Numbered from the stretch's first letter, positions 1 through 12,690 are shown. The stretch: DNA of 64,000 bases from Astur gentilis (GCF_929443795.1 NC_064880.1:51853605-51917604), one strand, 5' to 3'. The notes: generated by a model not told the origin, from the letters alone. Program-made: numbers and translations.

Positions 1-607
1 TTCTGCCCTCTGCCTGCTGTGCAACATGACAAATGCAATGAAATCCAGTGCAGCCAAATACAATTGCAACTGTTGAAAGAAATGGTTTGCGTTAATCTTC
101 CTTTTTTTACGGGAGGAAGAGCCATCCATATGCTTGTGTGCACCTTTGTGGATGCGTGTGTTTAAAGTATTAGAAACGTCCAGATGAACAAATGTGGTTT
201 TGTTACAAGTTTTAAATATGTATATACACTCGTATACGTAAAATGCATGTGTATTTACATATCTATATACACTTTTATATAAGTGTATACTATACATATG
301 TTTCTACCTCTGTGTGTTCATGTATCTATACATATACACACACAGACATATATACACACATATATATATATATGCCCCTCTGAGCTCCTTGCCTCACCAT
401 GAACCACAGTGCTTCTTTCAGTGAAAGTTCCAAAGTGCCTGCACATTTATTTCTGGATAAAAGAAGCTGTTTGAGCTCCTGACCACTATTCTCTAAAAAA
501 TAATTCTTTGTGGCTGTAATTAAGATGGCTCTGAAAGACTGCTGGGATGTCTTAGTGGTCTGAAGAGCACTCCCCCTCCCCTGAAACAAAATCCTTTATC
601 ACATTTT
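1..607. other. AT-rich non-coding sequence
   Basis: No coding signal is seen. The stretch is AT-rich and its middle is an alternating purine-pyrimidine microsatellite (listed separately). The minus-strand open frame across 326-589 translates partly from that microsatellite, has no recognisable domain, and is judged spurious. Confidence 0.7.
215..374. repeat. Degenerate (TA)n/(CA)n microsatellite
   Basis: Runs of TATATA, TACATA and CACACA alternate over about 160 bases and end in an uninterrupted (TA) run near 359-372. The repeat is imperfect, with interruptions such as TCTACCTC near 302-309, which points to an old simple repeat. Confidence 0.8.
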
Positions 608-860
608 TGAATTAATTATAAAAGTTAAAAATTAAATCTTTCTTGTGTCCCCCATAATAATCCTCCCAGATCAGTTTTTGTCCATATTAATGGAGAACAC
701 ATCCCTAGTAAGATTTAATTTCAAACTTTTATAATTATGGTTAAAATTAAATCTTACTGTAGCTGTATTACACATTAACATGAATGAAAGCCAGCCTAGG
801 AGGATTATCAATGGTACTCCAGCACGATTTATTTTTAACTTTTGCAATTAATTAAAATCT
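608..860. repeat. Long imperfect palindrome (hairpin-forming element)
   Basis: The left arm (about 610-721) aligns with the reverse complement of the right arm (about 744-856), leaving a loop of about 22 bases (722-743). By-eye alignment gives about 70% identity over 112 columns. The innermost 15 bases of each arm are perfectly complementary (707-721 with 744-758). Near the outer ends there is another near-perfect block (610-638 with 829-856: 26 of 29 columns match with one gap). An internal block reading ATAATCCTCC in the left arm is also retained in the right arm. The structure is too long and too well ordered for chance in AT-rich sequence. It could be a MITE-like DNA-transposon remnant, an ancient conserved palindromic repeat of the kind catalogued as Eulor or UCON elements, or the template of a structured RNA. 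The family is not identified. Confidence 0.75.
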
Positions 861-1940
861 TTGGATAAAGATCTTGTTTTGGGGTGGGGGAGTCCCTATT
901 AAGATGAAGCCCACAAAGTGTTTCCATTCTTGTGCGGGGTATTAGAGCTGGGAAGGAAAAGGCTGGGAGCTCAGAGAGATCATCCAATAAATCACTCGTC
1001 CCTGGTGGAGCAATACTTAGTTCTGAGCTCCCTCTGCTCTGGAGAAAGTGGTAATAACACCCCAAAACAGCAGTTTGTTTCTAAAAACGCTCAGCAATAC
1101 TCCACCCAAGCATGGATATAACCTCGCACCATCTCGTAATACCGCAAGAGATGCACAGTGGTTCTGTATTAACAATTCCTAGATTTTAATACCCTTTGGG
1201 AGTCTTTGGATTATCTAGCCTGACCTCCCAGATAAGTCAGGTCACAGACTTTTCCATATGAATCCCTGTTGTGGAGGGAATTATTATTTTTTTTTTTTTT
1301 TCTCCTATGCGAGTGGAAACTGTTGAGCGCAGTCCCTTGTCGAGCACACCTTTCCAGAGGGTGCCACGATGAGGAACCCCAAGTGATAATGAAGGTATTG
1401 CTTCCTTTGGGACCAAACTGTGAACCTCTGCTCAGAAGAATAAGCCTGATCACATGCCTTGCAAGGGAGAGTTCATCACCTGCCTTAGGGTGAGGCTTGT
1501 TAATGGCTGGGTAGCACACAACTTAAATCTCAGAAAGCACCACATAGATGGACTTCACAAATTACTTCATCATTTCAGCTGTGGGTATCATCCCATTGAA
1601 GTTCTCCTTCTCTCTTCCTCAGGAAAAAAAATAAAAATTCTAAGGGTAAAATGACTTTGCCTTGACTTTTTTATTTTTTCCCCAAGCAGAAATGAACCCA
1701 GTTAGCAATGCAGCAAGCAGCACAAGGTATCCCTCAGCTTGCTGCATCGGCAGCACTTTGCAAGCCAAAAAACCAAGGTGAAGCCCGGGGAGCTTTGTCT
1801 TCAGAAACGCCGAGTCCCCGCAGGGCTCGGGCTGGTGTCTCTCACCGTGTGCTGAAGAGCACGCCCTGCTCTGCCTCAGATAAACTACGGCACCCACGTG
1901 AGCTGCCTGCCATGGACCGACCGGGAACTCGGGGTTTTCT
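861..1940. other. Unique non-coding sequence
   Basis: No gene is recognised. The stretch holds a 15-base T run at 1287-1301 and a more GC-rich part at about 1780-1930. Several short overlapping open frames on both strands (for example 1211-1519 minus and 1708-2067 plus) have no family resemblance. The 1708-2067 frame runs into the CR1 fragment, so it is not a real protein. Confidence 0.6.
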
Positions 1941-2042
1941 TAGAATCATGAGGTTGGAAAAGACCCTTACGATCATCGAGTCCAATCATAAACCAAACAC
2001 TGCCAAGTCCACCACTAAACCGTGTCCCTCAGTGCCACATCA
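1941..2042 (-). mobile_element. CR1 LINE, truncated 3' tail
   Basis: From 1942 the plus strand reads AGAATCATGAGGTTGGAAAA, then matches the familiar GATCATCGAGTCCAA and ACTGCCAAGTCCACCACTAA blocks. This is the reverse complement of the avian/reptilian CR1 3' end, so the element lies on the minus strand with its 3' end at the left and its 5' truncation near 2042. CR1 copies are usually severely 5'-truncated, as here (about 100 bp). The few differences from the consensus as I remember it suggest a moderately old copy. No reverse transcriptase sequence remains. Confidence 0.9.
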
Positions 2043-5000
2043 TCTGGCATCAGCTGAGGATGAGTAGGATTTAAAATAAAAAAAAAAAAAAAAATCACAA
2101 TAATATTGTTTTGCTCAGAGAAGTTTCTTCATTCAATGGCTTTATCCTTCCATCATCAAACATCCTACGCTACTGAAAAGTTACATTAAGTCATAACGTC
2201 TTCAAGTTCCCCCTGACAAGCCAACATAGAGTTTACAACAAGGGCTCTGCAGCACCTGGCTTTTATAAAATAGTTTTTGTTTACAATCAGTTATGCTTAT
2301 AGGCATTGTTTCCAGCATTACATGTATGCTTTTGCAAATGGATAAAGCCTCCCTAAAAGTAACTTTTTTCAATTACCAGCCTTCAGATAAGATAGTTGTA
2401 AGATGACCTTTACGTACCCAGGTAGCTGAAACTACGTCAGCCTCCGCTCCGCACCCAGACCCAGGTCAGTACTTGGGGCAAGGATGCACCCAAAGCACAC
2501 ACAAATAAAGGGTTTTCTGAAGACACATCTTAGAGAAAAATAAGCAGAAAGAGAAGGGAAGCTGAGAAAAGACTAGGAGAAACAGTTGTAGCCTGACCCT
2601 GAATTAAAACTATGAAAGGGATCACACTTGGTTGGAAACAAAAATGCTGTCTCCTATATGATTCCTTCAGCAATCAGGAAATGGGAACTTGCCCATTTTT
2701 GTAAATATGAAAGTATTTGTATTACATCAAAAGTGTCTGATTCCACTATCATGTTTTCCTTCTAAGACAAATCACAGAGCTCAAAAACTTTGGCTAACCT
2801 TGTTCTTTCTCCATGATTTGCTTTAAGTTACATGAGAAGAATATCTCAGTTGAGGATATTTGGGAGCTGTGATTTTGTGTTTCCCAGAGTCCATAACCTA
2901 AAAATTAAAAATTTTACGAGAAACCTGTAAGACGGGGTCTGTTTTTGACATGGGAAGGGGGGCCAGGAGGAGCAGAGAAAACATAACTTTGCATATCCAC
3001 CTTGGAAAACCCAGCAACACTGCAGTCAAAACACTAATGGTTTTTGTACAGTGAGAGGTTGAAGCATCCTCACTAACTTCTGTATTCCCAAGGAAATAAT
3101 TTTACTTCCTTTCTGTGATGTAGTTAATTATCTGTAAGCATTCACTCATCAGTCAACTAAAGTTCCCTTAGAATAAAAGGTGGAAACATCCCATTTTCAG
3201 TGATTGTTAAGCACAGTATTATTGAATGCTCAAGTGAAGGGAAGCTTATTCATAATACCAATAATTCTATAAATATAAGAATATACATATCCTTTTTTTT
3301 TTTTTTTTCCCCATTTCCTTCTCGAAATGAAAGGGTTTCCATATTTGATACCTCTGTGTAGGAATATCATACTTAGTCCTTAAATAACAGTTCTGGTCAG
3401 TTCTGACACAACAAGGAATAAGCAGTTCTACAAAGAAGGAAATAAAAATCACTTCAGGAAAGTTTAGACTATTGAATGAGATGTATTAAATGAGGTCTTC
3501 TTAAACAATCTTCTCCTGATTTGCAGATACCTCTCCAAATTATCCAGAGATGGGTGTTGAGGTCCTTTGCTAGTTCCCCCCCCCCTATTAGCCCAGGAAT
3601 AACGGTCTCCCCGTGTCTTGCCAATAGTCTTCATCATCCATTATATTACACTGGAAGCCGTTCCCTACATCTAAGCAAAGTAAGTATTATTTCCAATGTG
3701 AAAATAAAACAGCAAACAATTCCCTCCTAGCTTCTCTTTCTGTCCCTTGCATATTGCCCTATATACTCCTGAATAACCGAAAGCCATAATTATTTACTTT
3801 GGGGAGTCCTGTAAGCCATGTCATCATGAGTGCCGATGAATTTTCTGGGAATGATTTGAAATGTTTCCAGTTAAACTCTAGACTTAACATCTCAAGAAGA
3901 AAAAATAATGTTTCTACCACATATTTTATTAAGCCCTTTAGGTCCTTTTACAAGGGAGGAAATACCAATTAACGTATAATTTAGCAGAACAAAATATTAT
4001 CCCATTTCAACCAGTACCCACTTCCTTGAAGTTTATTCAAGCATTAATAACCATTTAATGCAATTTAACTACACTGAGGTATCCGTTACATTAATATCAT
4101 ATATCCATCAGGAAATTAGAGTTTTGTCTCTATGAATTTTGTATTACAAGAAAGTCTTTATAATTTTATTCTGCACTTTATGGTGGCTAATTTAAGTTTT
4201 AAAATGGTTCAGATAGCTTCCCAGTCTCTCTCTTCTACAGTGTAATATGACTAACAAATTGTTACTGATGTTAAAAGATCATGAACACATCATTTATTAA
4301 ACAGGGCTGGAGAGAGAAGTTTGAAAGAGTGCGTTTCCCATATAATACCTGTATTTTCAGGAGCTTACACCCAGCTGCAGTAACACCCTCTGTGGATCGG
4401 GATGCTCAGGACCCTGGGCTCCACACGAGTGGAAACAAACTCAGGAAATATACCCAGCACCATGAAGAATTGAATCCCTCAGCTCAGAGAAAATCCCTGC
4501 CCACTCTCCAGTAATCTTTAACATGACCATTGCGCTGCAAATGTAATGAGAAAAAGGTTTCCCCCATCCTACCTGGTCTGGGGATCATGGATCAGTAATG
4601 CCCGTGAGAAAAGTCTAGTTGGGGTTCAACTATAACCCAAAGCAAAACAGTGAACCTTCCTAAAATGCTCAAATGTGGGACAAGAATACGCAGGTACAGC
4701 TTCTCTGAAGTTTCCTCAGAGAGACAGAGTAGTTTTGGTTATTGCAGCATCAGTTTGTTCATCTTTAAAACTCAAAAGGTGTTTTTACCTTTTGCTTTCA
4801 TCAAAATATCAGATTATACACCTACATCTGCTGAAAACAACCAGAAATATATTCTGGGGCAGTGTAAATTATCGAATGGTAAAAAAAAAAAAAAAGTAAT
4901 AAATCTTGCTATTAAAGATTGGAATGATATTTAGTGTTTAATTCTGCATCACTTTCTCTGACACTTTGCCCAAAGTGCTTCATTTTCCTATCTCAGTTAA

Positions 5001-6530
5001 AGAGGGATGAGAACACTGGTTTGCTTCTTTCAGGTTTAAGAATGTAAAGCTTTTTGTTGCCAAGTCCTTTTCTTAATAAATATTTGCTAAACTGCAATTT
5101 TTAATATATCTTTATATATGTGTATATATATTTGTGCAGAGCAAGATGGGCAATAAATCTTCATTCTTGCTGATGCTATTATTTATAGAATACCTTCCCT
5201 CTTACTTTTACAAACTTCTCCACTTTAAACGCGGCATAACTTCTTCCGGACACACATTTTTTTCTCGCCCTACGAGTGCTTTTGCAGGGAAACTGTTTGA
5301 CAAGACATGGGTTAGGTGCACCTCAGGGTATTTGCCAGCTCTGTCTGCATCTGTCTTCCCCTACTGCTACACTCCTGGATAGCATCCTGCAAATCAGCTG
5401 ATTGCAGTTGACTCCTTTGGTAATTACCTTTATCACCTCCTTATTCCTCTGGAAAATAACCACGCACTTTTTAAGCACTGGGGATCAAATTATACAGAGA
5501 AGACGACAGTTACATTGTGCCATAACCGTACCCCAGAAGTTCTTTATATGTTGGTTTGAGGGTCAGTACATCTGGACTAGCTACAGAAAAGAGAGCACAG
5601 GTTCAAGCATTAGGCAAGTAGCTGAGATCTCTGGAAACTGTCCCATAAAAAGGGGTTTATTGAGAGCCTCGGATGGAGGGAAGGGAGCAGCACGCTGAGC
5701 AGAAGAACCCAGATAAAGCAGGGATCAAGCTGGAGACTCTCCCCACCAATAGGAAAGTGGTGCCACCACTAAGGGTTCCAGATAAGTGCAAATTCCCAGA
5801 GCACAGATTATAACCTAGGCTGTTCAGGGGAAGAAGTCCTCGCTATATAGCCTTCAAATAAAGAAATAGTGCTACAAAATATCCTGCCTTTTATGTCTCA
5901 TCCAACAAGATAAGCTTAAATAAGCTTGCAAACCTCTCAACAGTCACCAAACACGCACCATCATAATGCTGCTACTCTTGCGATTTCACTGCAATATTCA
6001 GAAATAACGTACACTGGAAAAATACTCCACTGCACAAGTACTGCTTCTCCTCATCCCTTTTCTCAGCACAGTATGTTTTTCTGTGTCAGAAAATTACAGA
6101 TTCTGAGAAGACGAATTTTCCTGGGGTGAATTACTCAGTCACCTGCACGCTTAAATGAGATGGTAGAGAGTGATAAGAGAGTCTATATTAAATTTCTTTT
6201 ACTGGATCACTATAGAATAAAAAATATCTGTCACACTGTTGATATGAATCTCCTCCTTGTTGTGCCTTTTGGCATCCGTGGATAATTAAAGAAGCCTGAA
6301 ACTGCTTTTTCTGCAAGTTCTTTCAATTCTTTAGTTCTTTTTATTTGTCCAGCAGGCTTTGGTCTTGTTAAACTTTGCCTATTGAAGGGAAGGAAAAATA
6401 GGCCCAATATATTTTATAATTCCAGAAGCGTTATTTGGCCAGAGGGAACTGGCAAAACTCTTTGGTGGGATATTCAGCAGTAGCAGACAAAGCAGCTTCA
6501 CAATGTAACAAAGTTTAAGGCTCGGAAGAA
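2043..6530. other. Unique AT-rich non-coding sequence
   Basis: No coding gene is recognised. Low-complexity tracts include an A run at 2078-2094, a T run near 3292-3308, a nine-base C run near 3579-3587, an A run near 4880-4894 and TA/TG repeats near 5104-5132. An open stretch at 3527-3679 flanked by splice-like sites is discussed under findings. The open frame at 5402-5698 has no recognisable domain. Confidence 0.6.
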
Positions 6531-6539
6531 GAACACCAT

Positions 6540-6800
6540 TTAGATATTATAAACGCGTCGAGTTTAATTGTTTGGTGCACGTGAAGTTCCTTTCTGCGGC
6601 ACTAGTGACAGACGGGCAGGCCACCTTAAGCATTTGTGTGAAAATAGTCTGACGGCGCCATTTAACAGAGGAAACCAGCGCAGGGCGTGCACAGAAAGCT
6701 TGAAGTTGACATTCCCTTTAATTTTATCTGTATTAGAAAGTGTTGTCACAATCAAAAAATATACCATTGCGATACGCACAGATGGAGGAAAATTGCCAAA
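6540..6800. promoter_or_regulatory. CpG-retaining, conserved-looking patch
   Basis: About ten CpGs fall within 6553-6690, including ACGCGTCGAG and GACGGCGCCA, inside sequence that is otherwise strongly CpG-poor. The patch then passes into AT-rich sequence with no repeat signature. Both strands carry a spurious open frame of about 80 codons with no domain. A distal regulatory element is one explanation; this is inference from composition only. Confidence 0.25.
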
Positions 6801-6840
6801 CACTGAAAGAAAATGAGAACTAGCAGTGTCTCCTGTGTTA

Positions 6841-9800
6841 CAGCGATTTGTGCTAGTATAAATTAATAATATTGCTGTATTTAAATAAACTCTAGGATTA
6901 AATTGTGGTTATACCAGAAGTTCCCACCCAGCTCCCAGCTAATAATCTTATCAATATAATTAGCTTGGACCATCTCTACTTTTTTTTTTAATCACCCCTA
7001 AAAGAAAAAAAAGACATTAACCAAGCCTCAGCCTGTAGCACGAAACAGACGCTAGAAATACCATCGATGTGAGAGGAAATAATAAGCAACTGCCAGGATA
7101 GCCTACTCTACCTAAAATCCCACTTTTTCTCTAATGAACTCCAGCAGAATTTTAACCTATTTCTTAGTCCTGCAAAGTACACACAATTAGGGTTTGTGAT
7201 CTTCTTTGTATAAAGCTTTTTCACTTCTATTCACAAGGTGGAAAAAAAATAAAAATATCCTGAATTCCTCACAAAAAGCTTCATAATTTTTTGATACATT
7301 GGTAACCCCACATCATACCACTACACTATGTTACTGTAACAATAAGAAAATCTTTTTAATATAATCATTAATTACTGCTTCAGACTGCAGGTCACATTTA
7401 TCGTATTTACTGGCAAGTAATGCACTGCTATAGGTAAATTATAATACAGTATGTCTTTGGGAGAAAACCAGATATTTTCAATATCACATGCAGTATAGCA
7501 GAGTATATAGCCAAAGTAATATACTTTTGCAGGAATTTAAAGAAAAAGTCTTGCCTGGAAAAAATCAATACTCAAAATATTACTGTGCAGAATTACATCA
7601 TTTGGGATATACAATATATTGCAGTAAAGTGCAGTATCATTAGTTCATTTAAACATGCTTAAAAATAAAATTAAGTTGTGCTTTTATTTTCTAAATATTC
7701 TGTTGAGAAAAGTACTGTTCAGAGAGACATTAGTGGTTTATGACAAAAAGATGTAGTTTGAGCATAGTTTAATGTGTCACAAACTTTGCAGATTTCAATT
7801 CTAATAAAATCCACTCATGAACTTCTTCTAATAAAAGCTCCATATGTAAGAAAAAGCAGTCAGTTTACGCAGTTTATATTGTTAAAATGGTACACCAATA
7901 AAACGTAAGGAAAACCCCACACATCAGAGAGGGAAGTTGAAAACTAGAAGTGTTGAATTGTTTCTTGAAGCAGTGTTAAAAGGGGGAATATTATTACGCA
8001 TGCAACTATTTAAAACGTTTAAATACAACAACAATATAATATGTTGGTTTTCCTTATCAGATCTCTTGAACGACAAACGACATGCAGACAGGCTCACGAG
8101 ATTTCAGTAGAAAGCAATTTTTACCAATAACACAGATTATAAATAATATGTGCCTTTTGTCAACTGCATTCTTCAATAATCTAATTGTATCATGCTAATG
8201 AGACCTGGATTGGGAAACGTACTGACGTTCCCATGCCCCAGGTCAGAGGAAACCGAAAACATTTTGAGATGAAGCACATCTGCTGCACAAGCGGGGCAGC
8301 TGCATCGCTTGGTCAACCCAACGAGCAACAGCAAACTCTTGCTCCGTGTTTTTCACATGATCATAGAATAATTTAGACCAACTTGCGTGTCACTGAATAC
8401 GTACATGTGTCAATACGTGCCATATTACTACAGCAGATGGAGATCAAGGATATGGGTTATTTTAAGATTATCCTTGCTGTGGCTGTTGGGACGCTAGAGG
8501 CTGTTGAACATAAGGAAACCTCATTTTTAATGGAAACTCCACCTGTAAAACTGAAAATATTTTCCTTCTCTAGGCACCAATTCATTTTTCCATTATCTTT
8601 CCTCATTCCAGAGGGTAACCAGGCATAACTTCCAAACCCACCTTTTTATCTAGAAGACAGACCCTTACAACAGAGCACATACCTAAATCAGGGGAGCTTG
8701 TAAAGCCACCTTCCAGCTCCAGGTGGCAACTATGGGGAGTGAGGGACAAAACACGCATCCTTCTATTTCTTTTATACATTTATTTATTTTTACCCCAGAG
8801 CACTTGCTTTGTTTGAGCAAACAACACTTCCTTCACACCTTTTCATTCCCCATTTACTTATACCTTGGATGGTCTAAAAGCAGCTTTGCATGAGTTAGTT
8901 GGCTATCAACGGTCCTGCAGCAATCATTTTAGGAATGTGATGCAATTTTTAACAATTTCGTATATGTAAAAGATAGACTAAATTTCTCCCTAGAAACACC
9001 CGTATAATCTTCAGTGACACTAACAGGTTTTACAGCATACAATTGAGAGGATAGAGAAGTGAAAATTCCCATCTATTACAGCAGATGAGAAGCCAGAGAA
9101 GTTAAAATGTAGCTTTCCTTAAGTGGTAGGTTTTTGGTTTATCCTGTACATTAGTTATATTATTAAAATCATGCAGTATAGAAAATTTACTTAATATATA
9201 CAGGAAAGCACAATTTTTCTGAGCCACTTCAAAAATTATCTGTTCTATTGCTGCAGGGGTTTTTATGTCTAATGAGCAAAAATATGCAGTATGGAAACAC
9301 ACGTTTTTGTCACAAATTTCATTAATCCATCATTTCAAAATCTTTCATCACACATGATTCAAAGATCTCATTGGACCTACAAGAAAAAAATCAGACTAAT
9401 AAATCCTGGAAAGAAATTTCAGAAAACAAAAACGCACAAATGAGACTTATTGTTATCAGTCTGAAAGCTGAGACTGCTCTTGTTTTGTGATGTTCTGCTC
9501 CCCTCCAACATTTCAAGATAAGAATGACCTTAGAATGATCCATTCTGTATAAGCCAGGACAACAGAAATGCATGCAGTAATCATTTTTTTTATTATAAAA
9601 AAAAAGTGGGGGAAAAAAAACCACCTCCAACAAAAACTCTCAACTTAGGTGAGTTACAGCAGTGAGCTTTGATTAGGATTAGGAAAAAATCCAAACTTGA
9701 GTTGGAGAATTCCCATCATCAGCCTGGTCCGGGCAACTCAATCCCAGTGGCCAGTTGTTAAGGTTTTTCCAAGGAATCAGATGAAGCAATGTATCCCAAA

Positions 9801-11245
9801 GCATTTTCCTTAACTGATTTACACTTCCAGACATGCAAGATTCAATAAATAGTAATTGGAATTCAAGAAAGATTAATCAGAGAAGGAGTTTCCAAAATGC
9901 TTTATTCAAGGAGCCTGGGAGTCTGAAGTTCTTTCTTCAAACATCATTATTGGCAATGTAGTTTGTACTTATGAATCAGCAAAGTGCTGATAAGAAATCA
10001 AAGATTCAATAAGTTATTTTTACACTTTGGAGCACTGTGGGAGAACAAAATGATGTGTTCACATATGCAGTTCTGCTGTAGCTATTACAAGAGTTCCAAG
10101 TTATGAACTCCCAAACTTTTCTACAAGTGCTTTTATAATCTCTTTCTTTTAATATTCACTTTTTAGGCTGTAACTTTAAAATTCTCTCTAAACCAATTGA
10201 GAAGCAGGAAAATAAAAAGCACGAAATCCAGGGATTTTACACTGAAAGCTATAACTGTGTAAGTTTTTTGAGTAGCAGTTCTGCTAAAAAGCAGAAGGGA
10301 GAGAAAGCTGAAATTTGAAAGTGTTGAAGGGAAATAGTCCCTTTGTTGAATATATTTAAGAAAAAGCATTGATATGGAACTTCTTAGCATGGACTCTAAA
10401 TTCTTTAATACCACATGGCATGATTCACAGCTTCTGTTTTCTTACCAGAGCTTTTCGAGAACTTTCCTTATGAGACATTGCCCAAAGATTTCTCAAGCAT
10501 GTGAACGGGATTTCTCTTTGCTAGATAGTTCTGCTACACACTCTCCTTTCAGAAATAACCGTCTATTAAGCATCCTCAGGTACCGAGCAGTTCATATAGC
10601 TGAGATTTTGGGTCTTTGATCCTGGTTTTGATGCAGGGGAAGAATTAATCCCTTAGTTGCTCACATTTCATATGCATTTGTTCAGGACTATGGGGTGTGT
10701 GTATGTTTTCTTTCCAAAGAAGAGTGTTTCTTGGAAATCGGAGAGTTTGCTTGCTGGGTGTTTTATTCAAAATCTTTGCCATATTCTTCCTCATTTCCTA
10801 CAAATTCACTTAACATATTTTTGGCTCCTTTACAATAGTTTTTATATAATATTGATGCACAGGCATAATCATCTGTTGTCCAGTAGCTGAAAGTATTTAA
10901 TGATTCTGGCTCAAGACAAATTTTTTTTTTTTTTGTCACCTCATCAAATTTTTGCTCTTTCTGCTATCTCCACAGCACTGCCTCACATTTTTAATTTTAT
11001 CCATCTGAGTTCTGCTCTCCATCTCAGCATTAGGTTAGATGTTCACCTTTGTGAAGACTGTTATTGACACTTAAAATACTATACTTGGAGAAGCTGAGAA
11101 GGCTCTTATGGACCCACCTTCATTTCAGAGCTCTGTATTATCCACAGCCACACACTCTGGGCTATAAGAAGAGTTTTGAAGCTGCGGCTTCAGCTTGGGT
11201 AATACCCAAATTAAAATTCTAGGAAGAACAGGGAAGTTTTGTAGG
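6841..11245. other. Unique AT-rich non-coding sequence
   Basis: No coding gene, RNA gene or recognisable transposon is seen. The stretch has the usual scatter of short A/T homopolymers, for example a T run at about 10920-10934. Open frames are under 90 codons and are AT-driven. Confidence 0.6.
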
Positions 11246-11308
11246 AAAAAAAAAAAAAAAAGCAACCCACATACACCCCCCCCCCCCCCCAAAAAAAAAA
11301 AAAAAAAA
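11246..11308. repeat. Composite homopolymer A16 / C15 / A18
   Basis: A 16-base A run (11246-11261) is followed by a short spacer, a 15-base C run (11276-11290) and an immediately adjoining 18-base A run (11291-11308). The tracts are strongly strand-asymmetric. The exact lengths may be affected by sequencing or assembly error. Confidence 0.9.
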
Positions 11309-12494
11309 CACAACAAAACCTACAAATCAAGCATATAAGCATGTGGTTTAGTTTACTGAGCAGAAACTAAGTTTAAGTACTCTCTCCCTATGTGCGGCTA
11401 CTCATTCCCATCGATATCTCACAACCACACGTGGCAATACAATACAAAACCTGAAACAACTTTTGTTTTGTTTGATTTTTTTTTTTTCTCCAGAACACAC
11501 ACGCAGTAGAGCGGAGTAAGCAATGGTTGCCCCACATTTCATCCGGTATTTTCCAAAGAGGAGCCTGTGTGCACGCACTACGTCGTACACGGTCTGTAAG
11601 ACTGATGATGCCAGGAAAAGTCTGATTTACGGTGCATGCCTCAACCATGCTGTTTGGGCAGTGGGTTGGAGGCTTCCTGGAAACACAAGCCTCACTGCAC
11701 TTGTTCTCTGCAGATGACATTTCTAGGATTTCCAGATGTCCAGGGGAGCATTTCAATTTACTCCTTTTCCCAGGCTGTCAGATGTCCAGAAATCCTGAAC
11801 AAATGTATTTAAGTCACTGAATTTCATGCAGACAATATTTATAAGTAAGGGGAAAACAAACAAACAAACAAAAAACCCCAAAACCAAAAAAACAACCCCC
11901 CAAACCCACCACGATTTATCTGGGGAATCTTAAACATATGCTAGCCCTATTTCTGTAAAAAGAAAGAGCGGTAAATGGTAAAAGTTCTTGCAAGACGGTG
12001 ATTGTCAACCCTGTTAAAACCATGAAAATCTACTGTAAGCACAGCACTCATCAAGGAGAAACTGAAGTTGAAGGAAGAGAAATGAGGTGGAAAGCAGAAA
12101 AAAAAGAATGAAAAATAAAGAATATGAAGTACTAACCTCAATATGTTATGCTCTTGAGTTGGAGGGAAGATACTGGGGAAGTTCCTCAAATAAAATTTTT
12201 AAAATAAGCCCTTGCATTTCATTTATGATTTTTGCCATAAAGAGTAGGAGTGTGGTGAAGTCTGCTGGCAATAGAAAACTTAGCGGGTATCGTCCATATA
12301 CAGAAGGGTAGTAATATTTCCTACAGACGTATCATGTGTCCTTGAGGACCAGATTAATATAAACATAATTAAATATAGCTATACAAAGTACAAATTCAAG
12401 ATGAGATATTAATCCCAGGCAAAGCAGTAGCAGATGAGGAACATGACTGCTCAGGATAGCAGAAAGGTAAACGAAGAAGAGATGTTAATGCTGG
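11309..12494. other. Non-coding sequence with an A/C-rich simple repeat
   Basis: No gene is recognised. The minus-strand open frame at 11388-11756 (122 codons) overlaps several plus-strand frames of similar quality and has no domain that I can name, so it is treated as chance. Confidence 0.55.
11853..11911. repeat. (CAAA)n/(CCCAAA)n low-complexity tract
   Basis: Four CAAA-type units are followed by degenerate A/C-rich sequence with CCCC blocks. Similar tracts recur in both orientations through the window (for example 24481, 31626, 45783). Confidence 0.85.
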
Positions 12495-12690
12495 CACAGG
12501 TATAAATGGGTATAAACTTGCTGTCAGAGAGTTGAGGCTGGAGACCAGAAAACGGTGGTTAAGCACAAGAGGAACATCATTCCTGCATAGTCGCTCCGTG
12601 CACCACATCGTAGGCAAAGCAGTGGAAAGAAAATACTCAACTAGTTTCAAGACAGAGGCTGACAAGTTTATGAACAGGATTTTAGGATGT
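12495..12690 (+). mobile_element. Ancient CR1/L3-like LINE relic, 3' part
   Basis: The plus strand contains, in the right order, blocks I know from old CR1/L3-type LINE 3' ends: ATAAATGGGTATAAACT-like at 12501, GGCTGGAGACCAGAAAACGG near 12535, AAGAGGAACATCATTC near 12567, GCAAAGCAGTGG near 12614, ACTAGTTTCAAGACAGAGGC near 12640, and GACAAGTTTATG near 12661. Divergence from the remembered consensus is high, consistent with an insertion much older than the CR1 tail at 1.9 kb. There is no intact reading frame, and the minus-strand open frame over 12396-12665 is a shadow. Confidence 0.55.

Noticed and set aside
2078..2094. A17 run after the CR1 fragment, considered as a retrogene poly(A) tail
   Set aside because: No processed-gene sequence precedes it and no flanking duplication is evident.
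3521..3560. SPNYP-like reading in one frame, considered as a CUB-domain start
   Set aside because: The frame hits a stop after about a dozen codons; no other CUB residues.
8360..8383. ATCATAGAATAATTTAGACC, resembling the CR1 3' tail
   Set aside because: Only about 20 bases of similarity, with no downstream CR1 blocks; could be chance.
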